64,000 nucleotides of DNA, from positions 186,001 to 250,000 of the forward strand of contig NZ_JADOUF010000001.1 in assembly GCF_015751905.1 (NCBI RefSeq), in the 5' to 3' direction. Within the stretch, counting starts at the first letter, position 1; each line of letters opens with the position of its first letter. The notes below the pieces were generated by a model. The model had not been told where the DNA came from and searched no databases. It saw only the letters and a list, made by a program, of their open reading frames with translations. The position numbers were made by a program, and so were the translations under genes. This document shows positions 1 through 7,918 of this stretch, piece by piece. The stretch comes from Longispora fulva (lineage in GTDB: Bacteria; Actinomycetota; Actinomycetes; Mycobacteriales; Micromonosporaceae).

Positions 1-1
1 G

Positions 2-478
2 GTGGTCGCACCCCGGGAAGTGTCGGTGCACCCTGACTGGATCGCCGCCGCCCTCGCTCTCGGCGTCGCGTTCCAGACCGCCGATCCCCAGCCTCGGGCG
101 TTGGTGATGTCCGCGTCCGCGCCGCTTCCACCCGACCGGTGGGTGCGGGTGCCGCATCTGGTCACCATCTCCACCGGCAATCGGCCCCGAGACCGGGTGG
201 TGTGGGAGCTGCTTCCCGCACGGGTCGCCAACGAACGGATGGCTGCCGACCTGCTGCCCGCAGCACCGGTCCGGGACCAGCTCGAGAGATACCTGCACGC
301 CCTCCTCGAGCTTCGGGCCAGGCTCCGCACCGGGCAGATCACCAACGACGTCGAGCACGAACTGGCCGTGCTGATGCGCGGCGAGGCACTGACCATGCCG
401 GCCGTGTACCGGCACGTGAACGAGATCCTCGCCCTGCTCACCACCACTGAGGTCCACGAAGCTACCCCCGAACGCTGA
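2..478 (+). CDS. Hypothetical protein, 5'-truncated by window edge
   Basis: The reading frame is open from the first bases and ends in TGA at 476-478, so the true start probably lies upstream of the window; the GTG at 2 is only the first possible codon. About 158 residues are visible. The C-terminal half is rich in charged, helix-forming residues (ELRARLRTGQ, EHELAVLMRGEAL) and ends in a conserved-looking helix; there is no signal peptide or membrane segment. I do not recognise a family. About 260 bases separate it from the GGDEF gene, so it need not be in the same operon. Confidence 0.5.
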   Translation: MVAPREVSVHPDWIAAALALGVAFQTADPQPRALVMSASAPLPPDRWVRVPHLVTISTGNRPRDRVVWELLPARVANERMAADLLPAAPVRDQLERYLHALLELRARLRTGQITNDVEHELAVLMRGEALTMPAVYRHVNEILALLTTTEVHEATPER

Positions 479-742
479 CCGCCCACCTCTCCGGCGGGCG
501 GACCTCGGCCGCACCCCCTACCTGACTTTTCTGGACGACGCCTCATCTGCCGGGACCGGCGTCGTCGGCGACACCTGCGGCCCAGGCCCGTGTGCCCCGG
601 GTGTCGCCCGGCCCGCGCTCCGCGCGCTCACGCGGGGCGCGGGCGGCCGGCCGGCGGACCCCAAGCACCCGCCGGCCGGCCACCGGCCAACCGTTCTGAC
701 TGTTCGTTCGCGCGGGAGCAACTTCTGGAAGGAGGTGTCGCG

Positions 743-1429
743 ATGCAGGCACTGGTCACCGTGGCCGGGTGGGGGATCGCCGCCGCCCTGGGTGTGTGCT
801 GCCTGCGGCAGGCCGCCCGCACCCGCGCCGCCCGCTACGCGACCCTGCACGACGCACGCACCGGCCTCCTCAACGCCGACGGCTGGGAACACACCGCCGG
901 CGCGGCCGTGCAGACCAGCGCGGGTCGACGGTGGGTGGTCATCGCCGCCGACGGCGACGACTTCAAGGCGGTCAACGACACCCTCGGGCACGCCGTCGGA
1001 CACAGGGTGCTGGCCGAGTACGCCCGCAGACTCGCCGAGTTCGCACCTCGCGGGAGCGTCGTGGCCCGCACCGGCGGCGACGAGTTCGCGCTCCTGCTGC
1101 CCTGCCCGCGCCACGCCACCGACAGCACCTGGCTGGACCCGACGCTCACCGCTCTGCACCACCGGCTGCGCCGGCCGTTCGCCGTCGACGGGACACCGGT
1201 CGCGATGAGCATGTCCCTCGGCGCAGCCATCGTCACCGGACACCTGCCCCTCGACCAGGTCCTCGACGCCGCCGACCACGCCATGTACGGGTGCAAACGC
1301 AGCGGCATCCCCCAGATCGCGGCACTCGACGCCCGGGCCCCGGCCCGCAGGCGCGGCGACCACACCCGCGACGTCAAACACCACCCACACCCGGCCGCCG
1401 CGGCCTGGTACCTGAGGAAGGCCGCATGA
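743..1429 (+). CDS. GGDEF-domain protein, probable diguanylate cyclase
   Basis: A 228-residue protein with one N-terminal hydrophobic segment (residues 1-20, ending in a CC pair) followed directly by a GGDEF domain. The active-site loop is intact (RTGGDEF, GGDEF at about 111-115), and the upstream metal-binding/NTP region reads DGDDFKAVNDTLGH. The allosteric I-site RxxD expected a few residues before GGDEF is absent (RGSV instead), so product inhibition by c-di-GMP is not expected. No sensor, PAS or EAL domain is present. The start is set by GGAGG at 731-735, 7 bases before ATG; a longer in-frame ORF from 590 lacks this. It is first of a coupled gene row; its stop overlaps the next start (ATGA). 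Confidence 0.85.
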   Translation: MQALVTVAGWGIAAALGVCCLRQAARTRAARYATLHDARTGLLNADGWEHTAGAAVQTSAGRRWVVIAADGDDFKAVNDTLGHAVGHRVLAEYARRLAEFAPRGSVVARTGGDEFALLLPCPRHATDSTWLDPTLTALHHRLRRPFAVDGTPVAMSMSLGAAIVTGHLPLDQVLDAADHAMYGCKRSGIPQIAALDARAPARRRGDHTRDVKHHPHPAAAAWYLRKAA

Positions 1430-1773
1430 ACAACATCCGCCTCGCGACCGGCGCGTCGCAGCTGCTGACAGGAACGTCGCGAGTTGCCAACCGCGCATTG
1501 TCGTGGGCGCCGCAGGCCGATGCCGCTACCCAGCAGGTGCTGGTCGGTCTCGGCGCGGTACGGGCTATCTGCCAAAAGCTGTCGGCACACCACCCCGACC
1601 CGGACGGCCGCACCGCCGCCGCGGACGCCGACCGGCTGCTGGGCGGCCTCGTCGACGAGGTGGTCAGCACTCGCCGGACCCTGCGTGCCCGCCGGATCGC
1701 AGTGCAGTGGGTGGTCGCCAGCGTCTGCTGGGTCCTGGCTCCCGACGGCGACATGGCTGGCGGTGCCCAGTGA
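1426..1773 (+). CDS. Small hypothetical protein
   Basis: A 115-residue protein starting in the ATGA overlap with the GGDEF gene and ending in a GTGA overlap with the next, so translation is probably coupled in both directions. The sequence is helical and Ala/Arg rich, with a hydrophobic stretch near the C-terminus (around AVQWVVASVCWVLA) that could be a single membrane segment. I recognise no family. Its position implies a role shared with the GGDEF, HAD-like and lipoprotein genes. Confidence 0.6.
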   Translation: MNNIRLATGASQLLTGTSRVANRALSWAPQADAATQQVLVGLGAVRAICQKLSAHHPDPDGRTAAADADRLLGGLVDEVVSTRRTLRARRIAVQWVVASVCWVLAPDGDMAGGAQ

Positions 1774-2285
1774 GCGGGCTGCTTGCCGCCGCCGCCGTCG
1801 CGGTGGCGGGGCTGGTGGTCTGGGCGCTGTGGAAGGCGTTGGCGACCAGCCGTGTGGATCGCCAACGTGCCCGGACCGAACACCTCAACCGGGTCCGGCA
1901 GCACAGGCTCATCCTCGCCGCCGCGATCAGCGTCCCGGCCATCATCGGGCTGTTCGTGGCCTGGCACTTCGCAGGCTCGCCCACCCCGCGCGTTACCGAA
2001 GCCGCCGGTGCCACCAAGGCCGCCGAGTCAGACGTTGCGGGGTGTCAGGCCCGCAACACCGGGCAACTGGTCCTGCGGCGCACCTCGCCGACGACGATCA
2101 CCTGGACGTACACGGCCCGGGGCGAGGCCGGGGGAGCTGACCGGCTGTCGGTGCTCGTCGACCACCGACGCGCCGACTCCGTCTCCGCCCCGTCCGGCAC
2201 CCTGACGGTGGGCGAGGCACCGGTCACGGTCACCGTCGAGGGCACCGGGCCCGGAGGGCGTGTGCACGCGACATGCACCGGATGA
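1770..2285 (+). CDS. Two-helix membrane protein with exported C-terminal domain
   Basis: A 171-residue protein with GTG start overlapping the preceding stop (GTGA). Residues 2-22 and about 48-68 are hydrophobic and separated by a basic linker (RVDRQRARTEHLNRVRQHR), which predicts two transmembrane helices with an inside loop. The remaining ~100 residues form a beta-rich, Thr/Val-rich domain with two cysteines (AGCQAR and ATCTG) that may form a disulfide outside the cell. The family is unknown. The end overlaps the next gene by ATGA at 2282-2285. Confidence 0.6.
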   Translation: MSGLLAAAAVAVAGLVVWALWKALATSRVDRQRARTEHLNRVRQHRLILAAAISVPAIIGLFVAWHFAGSPTPRVTEAAGATKAAESDVAGCQARNTGQLVLRRTSPTTITWTYTARGEAGGADRLSVLVDHRRADSVSAPSGTLTVGEAPVTVTVEGTGPGGRVHATCTG

Positions 2286-3034
2286 ACATCCCACCGGACG
2301 GAGTGCTGCTGTTGGTCGGGGTGGAGGGGTTACTGGTCACCGACACCGACCTCGTGCAGCACGCCGCCCGCGCGGCCACCCGCACCGTCACCGGCCGCGA
2401 CCCCGGCGACCTTGGCCCCCGGGCCGGGCGGACCTGCTGGGACGTGGCGATCACCGCCCTGACCGCCACCGGCCGCACCCCGCAAGAAGCCCACGTCCTG
2501 GTGCCCGAGCACCTGGCCGCCTGCTACCGGGAGCTACGCGAGGAGGCCATCGCCGCCCACCCCACCTTCGACCCGCTCCCCGGAGCCGGAGACTTCCTGG
2601 CCCGGGCCCGACACGCTGGGGCGACGGTCGGACTGTGCACCGGCCTGTCCTACCAGCTGGCCCTGAACCTGCTGTCCCGCACCGGATTGGATGAGCATGT
2701 GGACTGGCGGGTCAGCGCGTTCGGCGACGACCAGCCCGACCGCGCCCAGCTGATCGAACTCGCCCGCCACCGCGCCGGCAACGGCACCCACCCGCGGCCC
2801 GCCGACCGGACCATCGTCGTCAGCAGCCACGCTCGCGGCATCCATGCCGCCCGCGCGGCAGGCGTCCCTGCGGTGGTCGTGACCGACGCACGCTCACTGC
2901 ACATGTCGCTCGCCGACCTGCATCTGGCCGACCTGACCGACCACGCCGTCATCGACCAAGTCCTCACCCTGGGCCGCATCGGTTCTGGCGGCGTGCACGA
3001 CCACGACACACTCACCACTAGGGCCCGACCATGA
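2282..3034 (+). CDS. HAD-fold protein with degenerate active site
   Basis: A 250-residue protein with the layout of a phosphoglycolate-phosphatase-like HAD hydrolase: an N-terminal beta strand, an all-helical cap, a Thr motif (VGLCTGLS) and a C-terminal stretch (GIHAARAAGVPAVVV) that matches HAD motif IV context. The catalytic DxDGT of motif I is replaced by GVEGL (residues about 13-17), and the paired acidic residues of motif IV are replaced by serines (VVSSHARG). Nucleophile and Mg ligands are therefore missing, which argues for a non-catalytic binding or regulatory role. ATG 2282 was preferred over ATG 2273 because it gives the ATGA overlap seen at every other junction in this row. Confidence 0.7.
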   Translation: MNIPPDGVLLLVGVEGLLVTDTDLVQHAARAATRTVTGRDPGDLGPRAGRTCWDVAITALTATGRTPQEAHVLVPEHLAACYRELREEAIAAHPTFDPLPGAGDFLARARHAGATVGLCTGLSYQLALNLLSRTGLDEHVDWRVSAFGDDQPDRAQLIELARHRAGNGTHPRPADRTIVVSSHARGIHAARAAGVPAVVVTDARSLHMSLADLHLADLTDHAVIDQVLTLGRIGSGGVHDHDTLTTRARP

Positions 3035-3525
3035 GACTGCCCGGCCCCGCGCGCCTGTCCGCGACAGCCGCGATCGCCCTCGTGCTGCTCGCCGGGTGCG
3101 ACGGCACCGGCAACGAGGTACTACCCACCGGCAACCAAGCTGAGGCCAGCCAGCAGGTCCAGAGCTACTTCCGTGGTCTGGCGGCTATCGTCGCCGGCCA
3201 GGGACGTGGCCGACAGGTCGGCCTCGGCCCCGCCCCGTGCGAGGGCCGCAAAGGCGAGACTGCCGCCGACGACCGGTACTACATCCAGGGCACCTACGAC
3301 CTGCCCTTCGCAGCCGACCGCGACCAGCAAGCGGTGTTCCAGCTACTGGAGACCTCCTGGAAGGCCGAGGGCTACGAGTTCACCGAACCGCTCGACAGAC
3401 TGCCCAGCGGCGACTGGACACTGACCGTCCGAAACCCGACGGACGGCTACAAGATCTCCGTGACCGGGTACGACCACATCCTGCGGGCCCTGATCTTCTC
3501 ACCCTGCTACCTGCCGCCCGCTTAA
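3031..3525 (+). CDS. Lipoprotein of unknown function
   Basis: A 164-residue protein starting in an ATGA overlap with the HAD-like gene. It has a basic N-terminus, a hydrophobic core and a clear lipobox (VLLAGC, Cys at about 23), so it should be lipidated and held on the outer face of the membrane. The mature part is soluble, with two further cysteines (APCEG, SPCYL) and a C-terminal half resembling small actinobacterial lipoproteins (LLETSWKAEGYEF, GYKISVTGYDHI). No enzyme motif is visible. It is the last gene of the coupled row. Confidence 0.75.
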   Translation: MRLPGPARLSATAAIALVLLAGCDGTGNEVLPTGNQAEASQQVQSYFRGLAAIVAGQGRGRQVGLGPAPCEGRKGETAADDRYYIQGTYDLPFAADRDQQAVFQLLETSWKAEGYEFTEPLDRLPSGDWTLTVRNPTDGYKISVTGYDHILRALIFSPCYLPPA

Positions 3526-3850
3526 GCAGACCTGGTGGACCTGTGCTGCGCGCCCCCTTCCGTCGACCCGGTCCGGCATGGGGTGCGTTGTGATTGAGCG
3601 CTTCAGTTGGCCAGTTGAGCAGGTTGTTGTCCAGCCCGCAGTTCGTTGTGACAAAGCGTTGCGCCTGGACCGCCGTGTCGGGGTTCGGTGGACAAATGGG
3701 GTTGGCCGCTACCCATGGGCGCGGTTAACCTACGCCGGTGACATGTTGCTGCTTCGCCGCCACCCGGACCCGCCGCGCCTAGCGCGGCCAGGTCTCACAC
3801 CTCCGCCGCGCCCGTATGCCCAACTCCTCTTACGGGTCGGAGAATCCCGC
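3526..3850 (+). other. Non-coding stretch before nucleotidyltransferase
   Basis: About 325 bases without a convincing gene. A longer in-frame ORF starting at 3578 reads through to the next gene, but its N-terminal part has proline/arginine-rich shadow composition and no homology-like pattern. It probably holds the promoter of the nucleotidyltransferase gene; I see no clear hairpin after the lipoprotein stop. Confidence 0.4.
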
Positions 3851-4633
3851 ATGTTCACCCCTTTCGAAGAACTCAACACCCTCCTGGCCGAACTCACCGG
3901 GTCGGTCCGAGACATCTTTGGTGACACCTTCGTCGGCGCCTACCTTCAGGGCTCCTTCGCGCTGAACGCCGGGGACGTCAACAGCGACTGCGACTTCATC
4001 ATCGCGACCACGACGTTGCCCACCGGCCCGGCCGAAGACCAACTGCGCCGGCTGCACGACGAGATCCCGACCCGCGAGGGCTTCTGGACGCGACACCTGG
4101 AAGGGTCCTACGCCGATGTCACATCGTTGCGAGGCATCGAAGGGCTCGGCGTGCCCTGGCTGTTCTGCGACCACGGCCACCGCGAGCTGATCTGGGACAC
4201 CCACTGCAACACCCTGCACACCCGATGGATCCTGCGCCACCACGGCATCACCCTGGCCGGGCCACCGATCGCCGACCTCGTCGACGAGGTACCCCCACAG
4301 GCGATCCGCGACGCGATGCGCGTGGCGCTGCCCGAGCTCATGGCCGGCCTGCGGACCTGGGCTCCGTTCGACACCGCCTGGGCCCAGCGCTACACGGTGT
4401 CGGCCTACTGCCGAGTCCTGTACACACTGGCCACGGCAGGGGTGACGTCCAAACGAGGCGCGGCCGAATGGGCCCGCGACCATCTCGATCCGAGGTGGCG
4501 CCCGCTGCTGACCCAGGTGATCGAAGACCGGGCCCGCGGCTGGGATCCCCACGACCCGCCGCGGCCCGGCAGCCTCGAAGCGACGTATGAGTTCGCCGCC
4601 TACGCGGAATCACTCGGCTGGCCAGCGCCTTAG
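3851..4633 (+). CDS. Nucleotidyltransferase of the aminoglycoside adenylyltransferase type
   Basis: A 260-residue protein with an N-terminal minimal nucleotidyltransferase fold. The hallmark GS..(x)..SDxD motif is present as LQGSFALNAGDVNSDCDFI at about residues 35-53, giving the two metal-binding Asp residues. The C-terminal half is helical, like the AadA/ANT(9) and DUF4111 groups (RDAMRVALPELM, YTVSAYCRVLYTLATAGVTSKRGAAEWA), which is the helical substrate-binding domain of that family. It probably transfers AMP to a small molecule. True aminoglycoside resistance cannot be claimed from sequence alone. ATG 3851 gives the normal family N-terminus. Confidence 0.8.
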   Translation: MFTPFEELNTLLAELTGSVRDIFGDTFVGAYLQGSFALNAGDVNSDCDFIIATTTLPTGPAEDQLRRLHDEIPTREGFWTRHLEGSYADVTSLRGIEGLGVPWLFCDHGHRELIWDTHCNTLHTRWILRHHGITLAGPPIADLVDEVPPQAIRDAMRVALPELMAGLRTWAPFDTAWAQRYTVSAYCRVLYTLATAGVTSKRGAAEWARDHLDPRWRPLLTQVIEDRARGWDPHDPPRPGSLEATYEFAAYAESLGWPAP

Positions 4634-4701
4634 TGGCTGCGACATTTGCTACTGGGCTCTGGCCCGTAAAGCGTGATAGATGTTCTTGGATCGGATTGCG
4701 G

Positions 4702-5118
4702 TCAGAGGTCCATGACGGCGGGGGTGGCGTCCGTGCGGCCGTAGGTGAGGATGTACCGCAGTGCGAGGCGGAGCTGCTCGAGGGCGTGTTCGTCAATGTG
4801 GTGGAGGGAGGCTTCGATCTCTGTGTCGTTGAGGCCGAGGGGCTCCTGGGCGTGCGGGGCGATGACGACCCGGAGTACTCGGTTCCGAAGGGCGACTTCG
4901 GTGACGCAGCCGTATGCGGATTTCTGGCCGTGGGTGATCAGGCAGTAGGTGTCTTCGCCTTCGGCTGCGTCGCGTTCATCTGGTGTGGACAGGGAGGCTT
5001 CGAAGTAGAGCGTGAAGCGGCTCTTGTCGTCGGTTTCGGAGACGATCGCGGACACACGGTCGTATCCGGTGACGTTGTTGTCCACCCATGTCGAGTGGGC
5101 CGTGAACCTGATCGTCAT
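4702..5118 (-). CDS. Immunity protein 10 (Imm10)-like protein
   Basis: A 138-residue acidic protein. The order of blocks matches the Imm10 family of polymorphic toxin immunity proteins: an N-terminal RFTAHSTWV strand, a central block with DTYCLIT and a following HGQKSAYGCVTEVAL (family pattern DTYhv...SGYGGI), then a strand RVVIAPHAQEPLGL and a C-terminal helix with ALEQLRLALRYIL. Such proteins bind and block a cognate toxin in the cytoplasm. No toxin gene is adjacent: the neighbours are a convergent nucleotidyltransferase and a decayed integrase. The start is uncertain: ATG 5118 or TTG 5130 upstream. Confidence 0.65.
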   Translation of the reverse strand: MTIRFTAHSTWVDNNVTGYDRVSAIVSETDDKSRFTLYFEASLSTPDERDAAEGEDTYCLITHGQKSAYGCVTEVALRNRVLRVVIAPHAQEPLGLNDTEIEASLHHIDEHALEQLRLALRYILTYGRTDATPAVMDL

Positions 5119-5297
5119 TCCTGTAGCCAAGCACAGAGGCGCGCTGGACGAGGTTCGGGGTTCAGCGGGCGAGGAGGACTCGCTTGCGGAGCAGGGCGAA
5201 CCCGGCCCGGCCGTACATTTGTCGCTTAAGCATCTTAAAAGTTACGTGGAATCTGGCGCCCCGGAGGTGATCTCATCTCCGGGGCGTCGCCACGGAC

Positions 5298-6376
5298 TTG
5301 GGAGATGTGTTGGGCAGCGAGTTGGTGCTGGAGAAGTGGCCGGTCCTTGGCCGGCATGAGCGGGCGGTCGGCTGGTTGCGGGTGTGGGTGGATCGGGGCG
5401 GGCGCCGCGGACGATCGATGCGTACGCTCGCGGGCTGGCCGAGTTTCTGGAGATGTGTGACCGGGACGGCCTCGACCCGGTGACGGCGACCCGGGCCGAT
5501 GTCGCGAGGTACGTGTGGGAGTTGACGTCGCGGCCGAGTCGGCGGGGCGGGAATGTCGTGGCGCTCGATTCGGGCGTGGGGTTGGCGAACGCGACGTTGC
5601 AGCAACGGTTGGTGCCGGTCCGGTTGCTCTACGACTTCCTGATCGAGGAGGGGCTGCGGGAGTCCAACCCGGTCGGGCGGGGCCGCTACACGCCGGGCCG
5701 GCGCCTCGGCGGCCAGCAGCGGGGTCTGGTGCCGCGGTTGACGAAGTTGCCATGGATCCCGAGCGAGCAGCAGTGGTTGGACGTGCTTGCGGTGGCTGCG
5801 GGCGAGCCGCCTCGGAACCGGTTGATGCTGGCCCTGGCCTACGACGCGGCGCTGCGACGGGAGGAGCTGTGCTCGCTGCGGACCGATGACCTGGACCCGG
5901 GACACCGGACGCTGCGGGTGAGGGCGGAGACGACGAAGAACCGGCTCGAACGGGTCGTGCCGTACTCGGCACCGACAGGGGTGTTGCTGTCGGGCTATCT
6001 TGCGCACCGGGCGACGATCAGCAGGGCACGGGGACCGTTGTTCTTGTCGGAGTCGCGCCGCAACCACGGGAAGCCGTTGAGTCTGTGGACCTGGTCGAAG
6101 GTGATCCGTCGGATCGCGCTGGCCGCAGGTGTTCCCCGGTTCGCCACGCACACCACACGGCATCTGTGTCTAACCGATCTGGCTCGGATGGGCTGGGAAC
6201 TGCACGCCATCGCGACCTTCGCCGGGCACCGGTCGACAGAGTCGACACTGCGTTACATCCACCTGTCCGGGCGGGACCTAGCCGACAAACTGGCCCGGGG
6301 CATGGAACACATCCACGCCTGGCGGATCCGAATGCTCACCGAGACGGCCACGACGGCGACGGAGGTGTCCCGATGA
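5298..6376 (+). pseudogene. Tyrosine recombinase (integrase), N-terminus frameshifted
   Basis: The C-terminal catalytic domain is complete: Arg in AALRREEL, Lys in TTKNRLER, HTTR (HTTRHLCLTDLA), second His in FAGHRSTES and nucleophile Tyr in LRYIHLSG, all in the frame ending at 6376. The N-terminal core-binding domain starts in another frame at 5298 (ELVLEKWPVLGRHERAVG then WLRVWVDRGG) and continues in the main frame with APRTIDAYARGLAEFL. The switch falls in the G/C run at about 5397-5403 and needs one missing base. An internal GTG at 5384 could give a 330-residue protein lacking the first ~30 residues. It is either a decayed gene or a sequence error. It sits with a truncated partner gene, typical of a defunct mobile element. 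Confidence 0.75.
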
Positions 6377-6394
6377 ATGGGATGCCGCTGAGAA

Positions 6395-7345
6395 ATGTTG
6401 CCAAGACTGGGGGATCAGTCCTGGCAGTGGCCGATCAACCCGGAAGACTACGACACCCGGGCACTGGTCCCCGACACCGAGCGGGAGGCCGTCGCCGAGC
6501 TCGGCGTGGTCAACCTGCGGCGACTGCGCCGCCACGATCCGATCGCCCCGGGCTGGTCGGTGATCGGCCGGCTGCTGCGGCCTCTGGACGCGGTCAACGC
6601 CGCGTTGGACTCCCCACCGACCACCCACCGCCGCCGGGCGATGGACGACGCTGTCGCCGTGATCGTGTTGCGCTGCGCGAGAGTCGGCCGCTCGTATTGG
6701 GGCTGGACGGCTAAAGAGTGGGCGGAGGTGATCGGCGCCGACCAGCCGGGCTTTCGTCACAGCGCACCCGCCTGGGCCGACGATGCCGTCCGGCCGTACT
6801 TGTCGGCGCAGGCATACCTGCTCGGCGGGTTCAACGAGTTTCACCGCCTCGGCAGCTTCGGCCGGCTCACCCTGGCCTGGCGGGTCTTCGGACGCGACAG
6901 GGTGGACGCGGAGATCGGTCGGATCCGGGAGGTGCTCGCCGAGTGGGGCTACCGGCTCGGCCGCGACGACGACCAACTGCTGCCGATGGTGGTCTGCCAG
7001 GTGTTCCTCCTCAACCGCAGCCCCCGCCTTGAGGATCTGTCCACCGAGCTGTTCGAGCGGATCCGGAGGGAGAAGCCCCTTCACGAACACCCGCTTGACC
7101 ACGACCCCGGCCAGGTGCGGCAGCAAGCCGCGAACACTGTCCAATCCAGACACTTAGGATCAACGACCAATGCGGCTTCACGAAATTTGGGACTGAGCCA
7201 GTATCAGGCGTCCGATGGCACGCCGATCGTGTCAAGGGCCGCTTCACCCCGACTTGGCTCCGAACCACCACGGCCACCCGAGTGGCGCCCCGTGACGCGG
7301 GCACGTCCGCCACCGACGGCCGCGCGACCTCCGTACCTGCCATGA
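6395..7345 (+). pseudogene. Integrase-associated protein, apparently 3'-truncated
   Basis: The ORF starts 19 bases after the integrase and gives 316 residues. The first ~235 residues look like genuine coding sequence (DQSWQWPINPEDYD, LLRPLDAVNAALD, YLLGGFNEFHRLGSFGRLTLAWRVFG). After about position 7095 the composition changes to a Pro/Arg/Ser-rich stretch without pattern, suggesting that the true 3' part was lost and the frame runs into unrelated DNA. A gene of this kind directly behind a tyrosine recombinase is common in actinobacterial transposon-like modules, where the partner is often a longer protein; that comparison is from memory. An alternative ATG at 6373 is in another frame. Confidence 0.5.
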
Positions 7346-7437
7346 AGTCGAGATGAATGCGAACGGAAGTCGGCCGCTTCTATGTTTCCGGGGCGGGCGG
7401 CACCCGTCCGCTGAACACATCCGAGGGAGATCCGCAC

Positions 7438-7656
7438 ATGCGCCTGATCGACCGAATCCTGGGGCTCGCCGCCACGAAGGCCGTGGCCAGCGCGTCCTGC
7501 CAGATGGAGTACTGGACCGAGTACGGGATCACCCGGTGCAACTACGCGACCCACATCATGGAGCGCGCCGTACGCACCTGTCAGACGATGGGCAACTGCA
7601 CCGTCCAGTGCAGCGCCTGGGGCTGGACGTGCGCCACGCCCGGCGCGTCGTGCTGA
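7438..7656 (+). CDS. Cys-rich peptide precursor 1
   Basis: A 72-residue precursor with a good ribosome site (GAGGGAGA, 7422-7429). Residues 1-19 form a short amphipathic leader (MRLIDRILGLAATKAVASA) ending in an A-S-A motif, the -3/-1 rule of signal peptidase I. Cleavage would leave a 53-residue peptide starting SC with seven cysteines (positions 21, 34, 48, 54, 58, 65, 72), the last being the C-terminal residue. The block CQTMGNCTVQC is shared exactly with precursor 2. The leader is weaker than a normal Sec signal, in line with the ABC exporter encoded downstream. No lanthionine, radical SAM or YcaO gene is adjacent, so disulfides are the likely modification. Similarity to a known bacteriocin family is not recognised. 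Confidence 0.8.
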   Translation: MRLIDRILGLAATKAVASASCQMEYWTEYGITRCNYATHIMERAVRTCQTMGNCTVQCSAWGWTCATPGASC

Positions 7657-7664
7657 GCGCCCCG

Positions 7665-7865
7665 ATGTTGAATCGCCTGTTCCGCAGGATAGTGCCGCAG
7701 GTCACCGCGAGCGCGTCCTGCCCCCTCGAGTTCTACACCGAGGATCGGGGGGTCTGCGTCCTTGGCCTGACCAACATCTATCGGCGCAACTGCCAGACGA
7801 TGGGCAACTGCACAGTCCAGTGCGGTGCCTGGTACGGGGTGCTCTGTACCAACATTCCGTGCTGA
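7665..7865 (+). CDS. Cys-rich peptide precursor 2
   Basis: A 66-residue paralogue of the preceding precursor, 8 bases after its stop (an in-frame GTG at 7650 would overlap it). Residues 1-17 are a basic amphipathic leader (MLNRLFRRIVPQVTASA) again ending A-S-A, followed by SC. The predicted 49-residue product has seven cysteines (19, 31, 43, 49, 53, 61, 66) and ends in Cys. The CX5C and CX3C spacings around TMGNCTVQC are identical in both peptides, while the other spacings differ by one or two residues. The aromatic positions also correspond (EYWTEY/EFYTED, SAWGW/GAWYG). Two divergent peptides with one exporter suggest a two-peptide product or two variants of one scaffold. Confidence 0.8.
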   Translation: MLNRLFRRIVPQVTASASCPLEFYTEDRGVCVLGLTNIYRRNCQTMGNCTVQCGAWYGVLCTNIPC

Positions 7866-7868
7866 ACC

Positions 7869-7900
7869 GTCGTGGGAGCGGGCCTACCCGCTCCCACGAC
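7869..7900 (+). terminator. Perfect 14-bp hairpin after the precursor genes
   Basis: Positions 7869-7882 and 7887-7900 are exact reverse complements with a 4-base loop. There is no following T run, so it probably acts as a partial terminator or 3' stabiliser that keeps precursor mRNA more abundant than the maturation and export genes that follow 19 bases later. It starts just after the stop of precursor 2. Confidence 0.8.
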
Positions 7901-7918
7901 ACCGCCGAGGGGAACCCG

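Noticed and set aside
3851-4633. Calling the nucleotidyltransferase an aminoglycoside resistance gene
   Set aside because: Only the fold motifs are visible; substrate cannot be decided from sequence.
7438-7865. Lanthipeptide, lasso or sactipeptide precursors
   Set aside because: No LanB/LanM/LanC, B1/B2 proteins, radical SAM or YcaO genes are adjacent; the neighbours are redox and export proteins.
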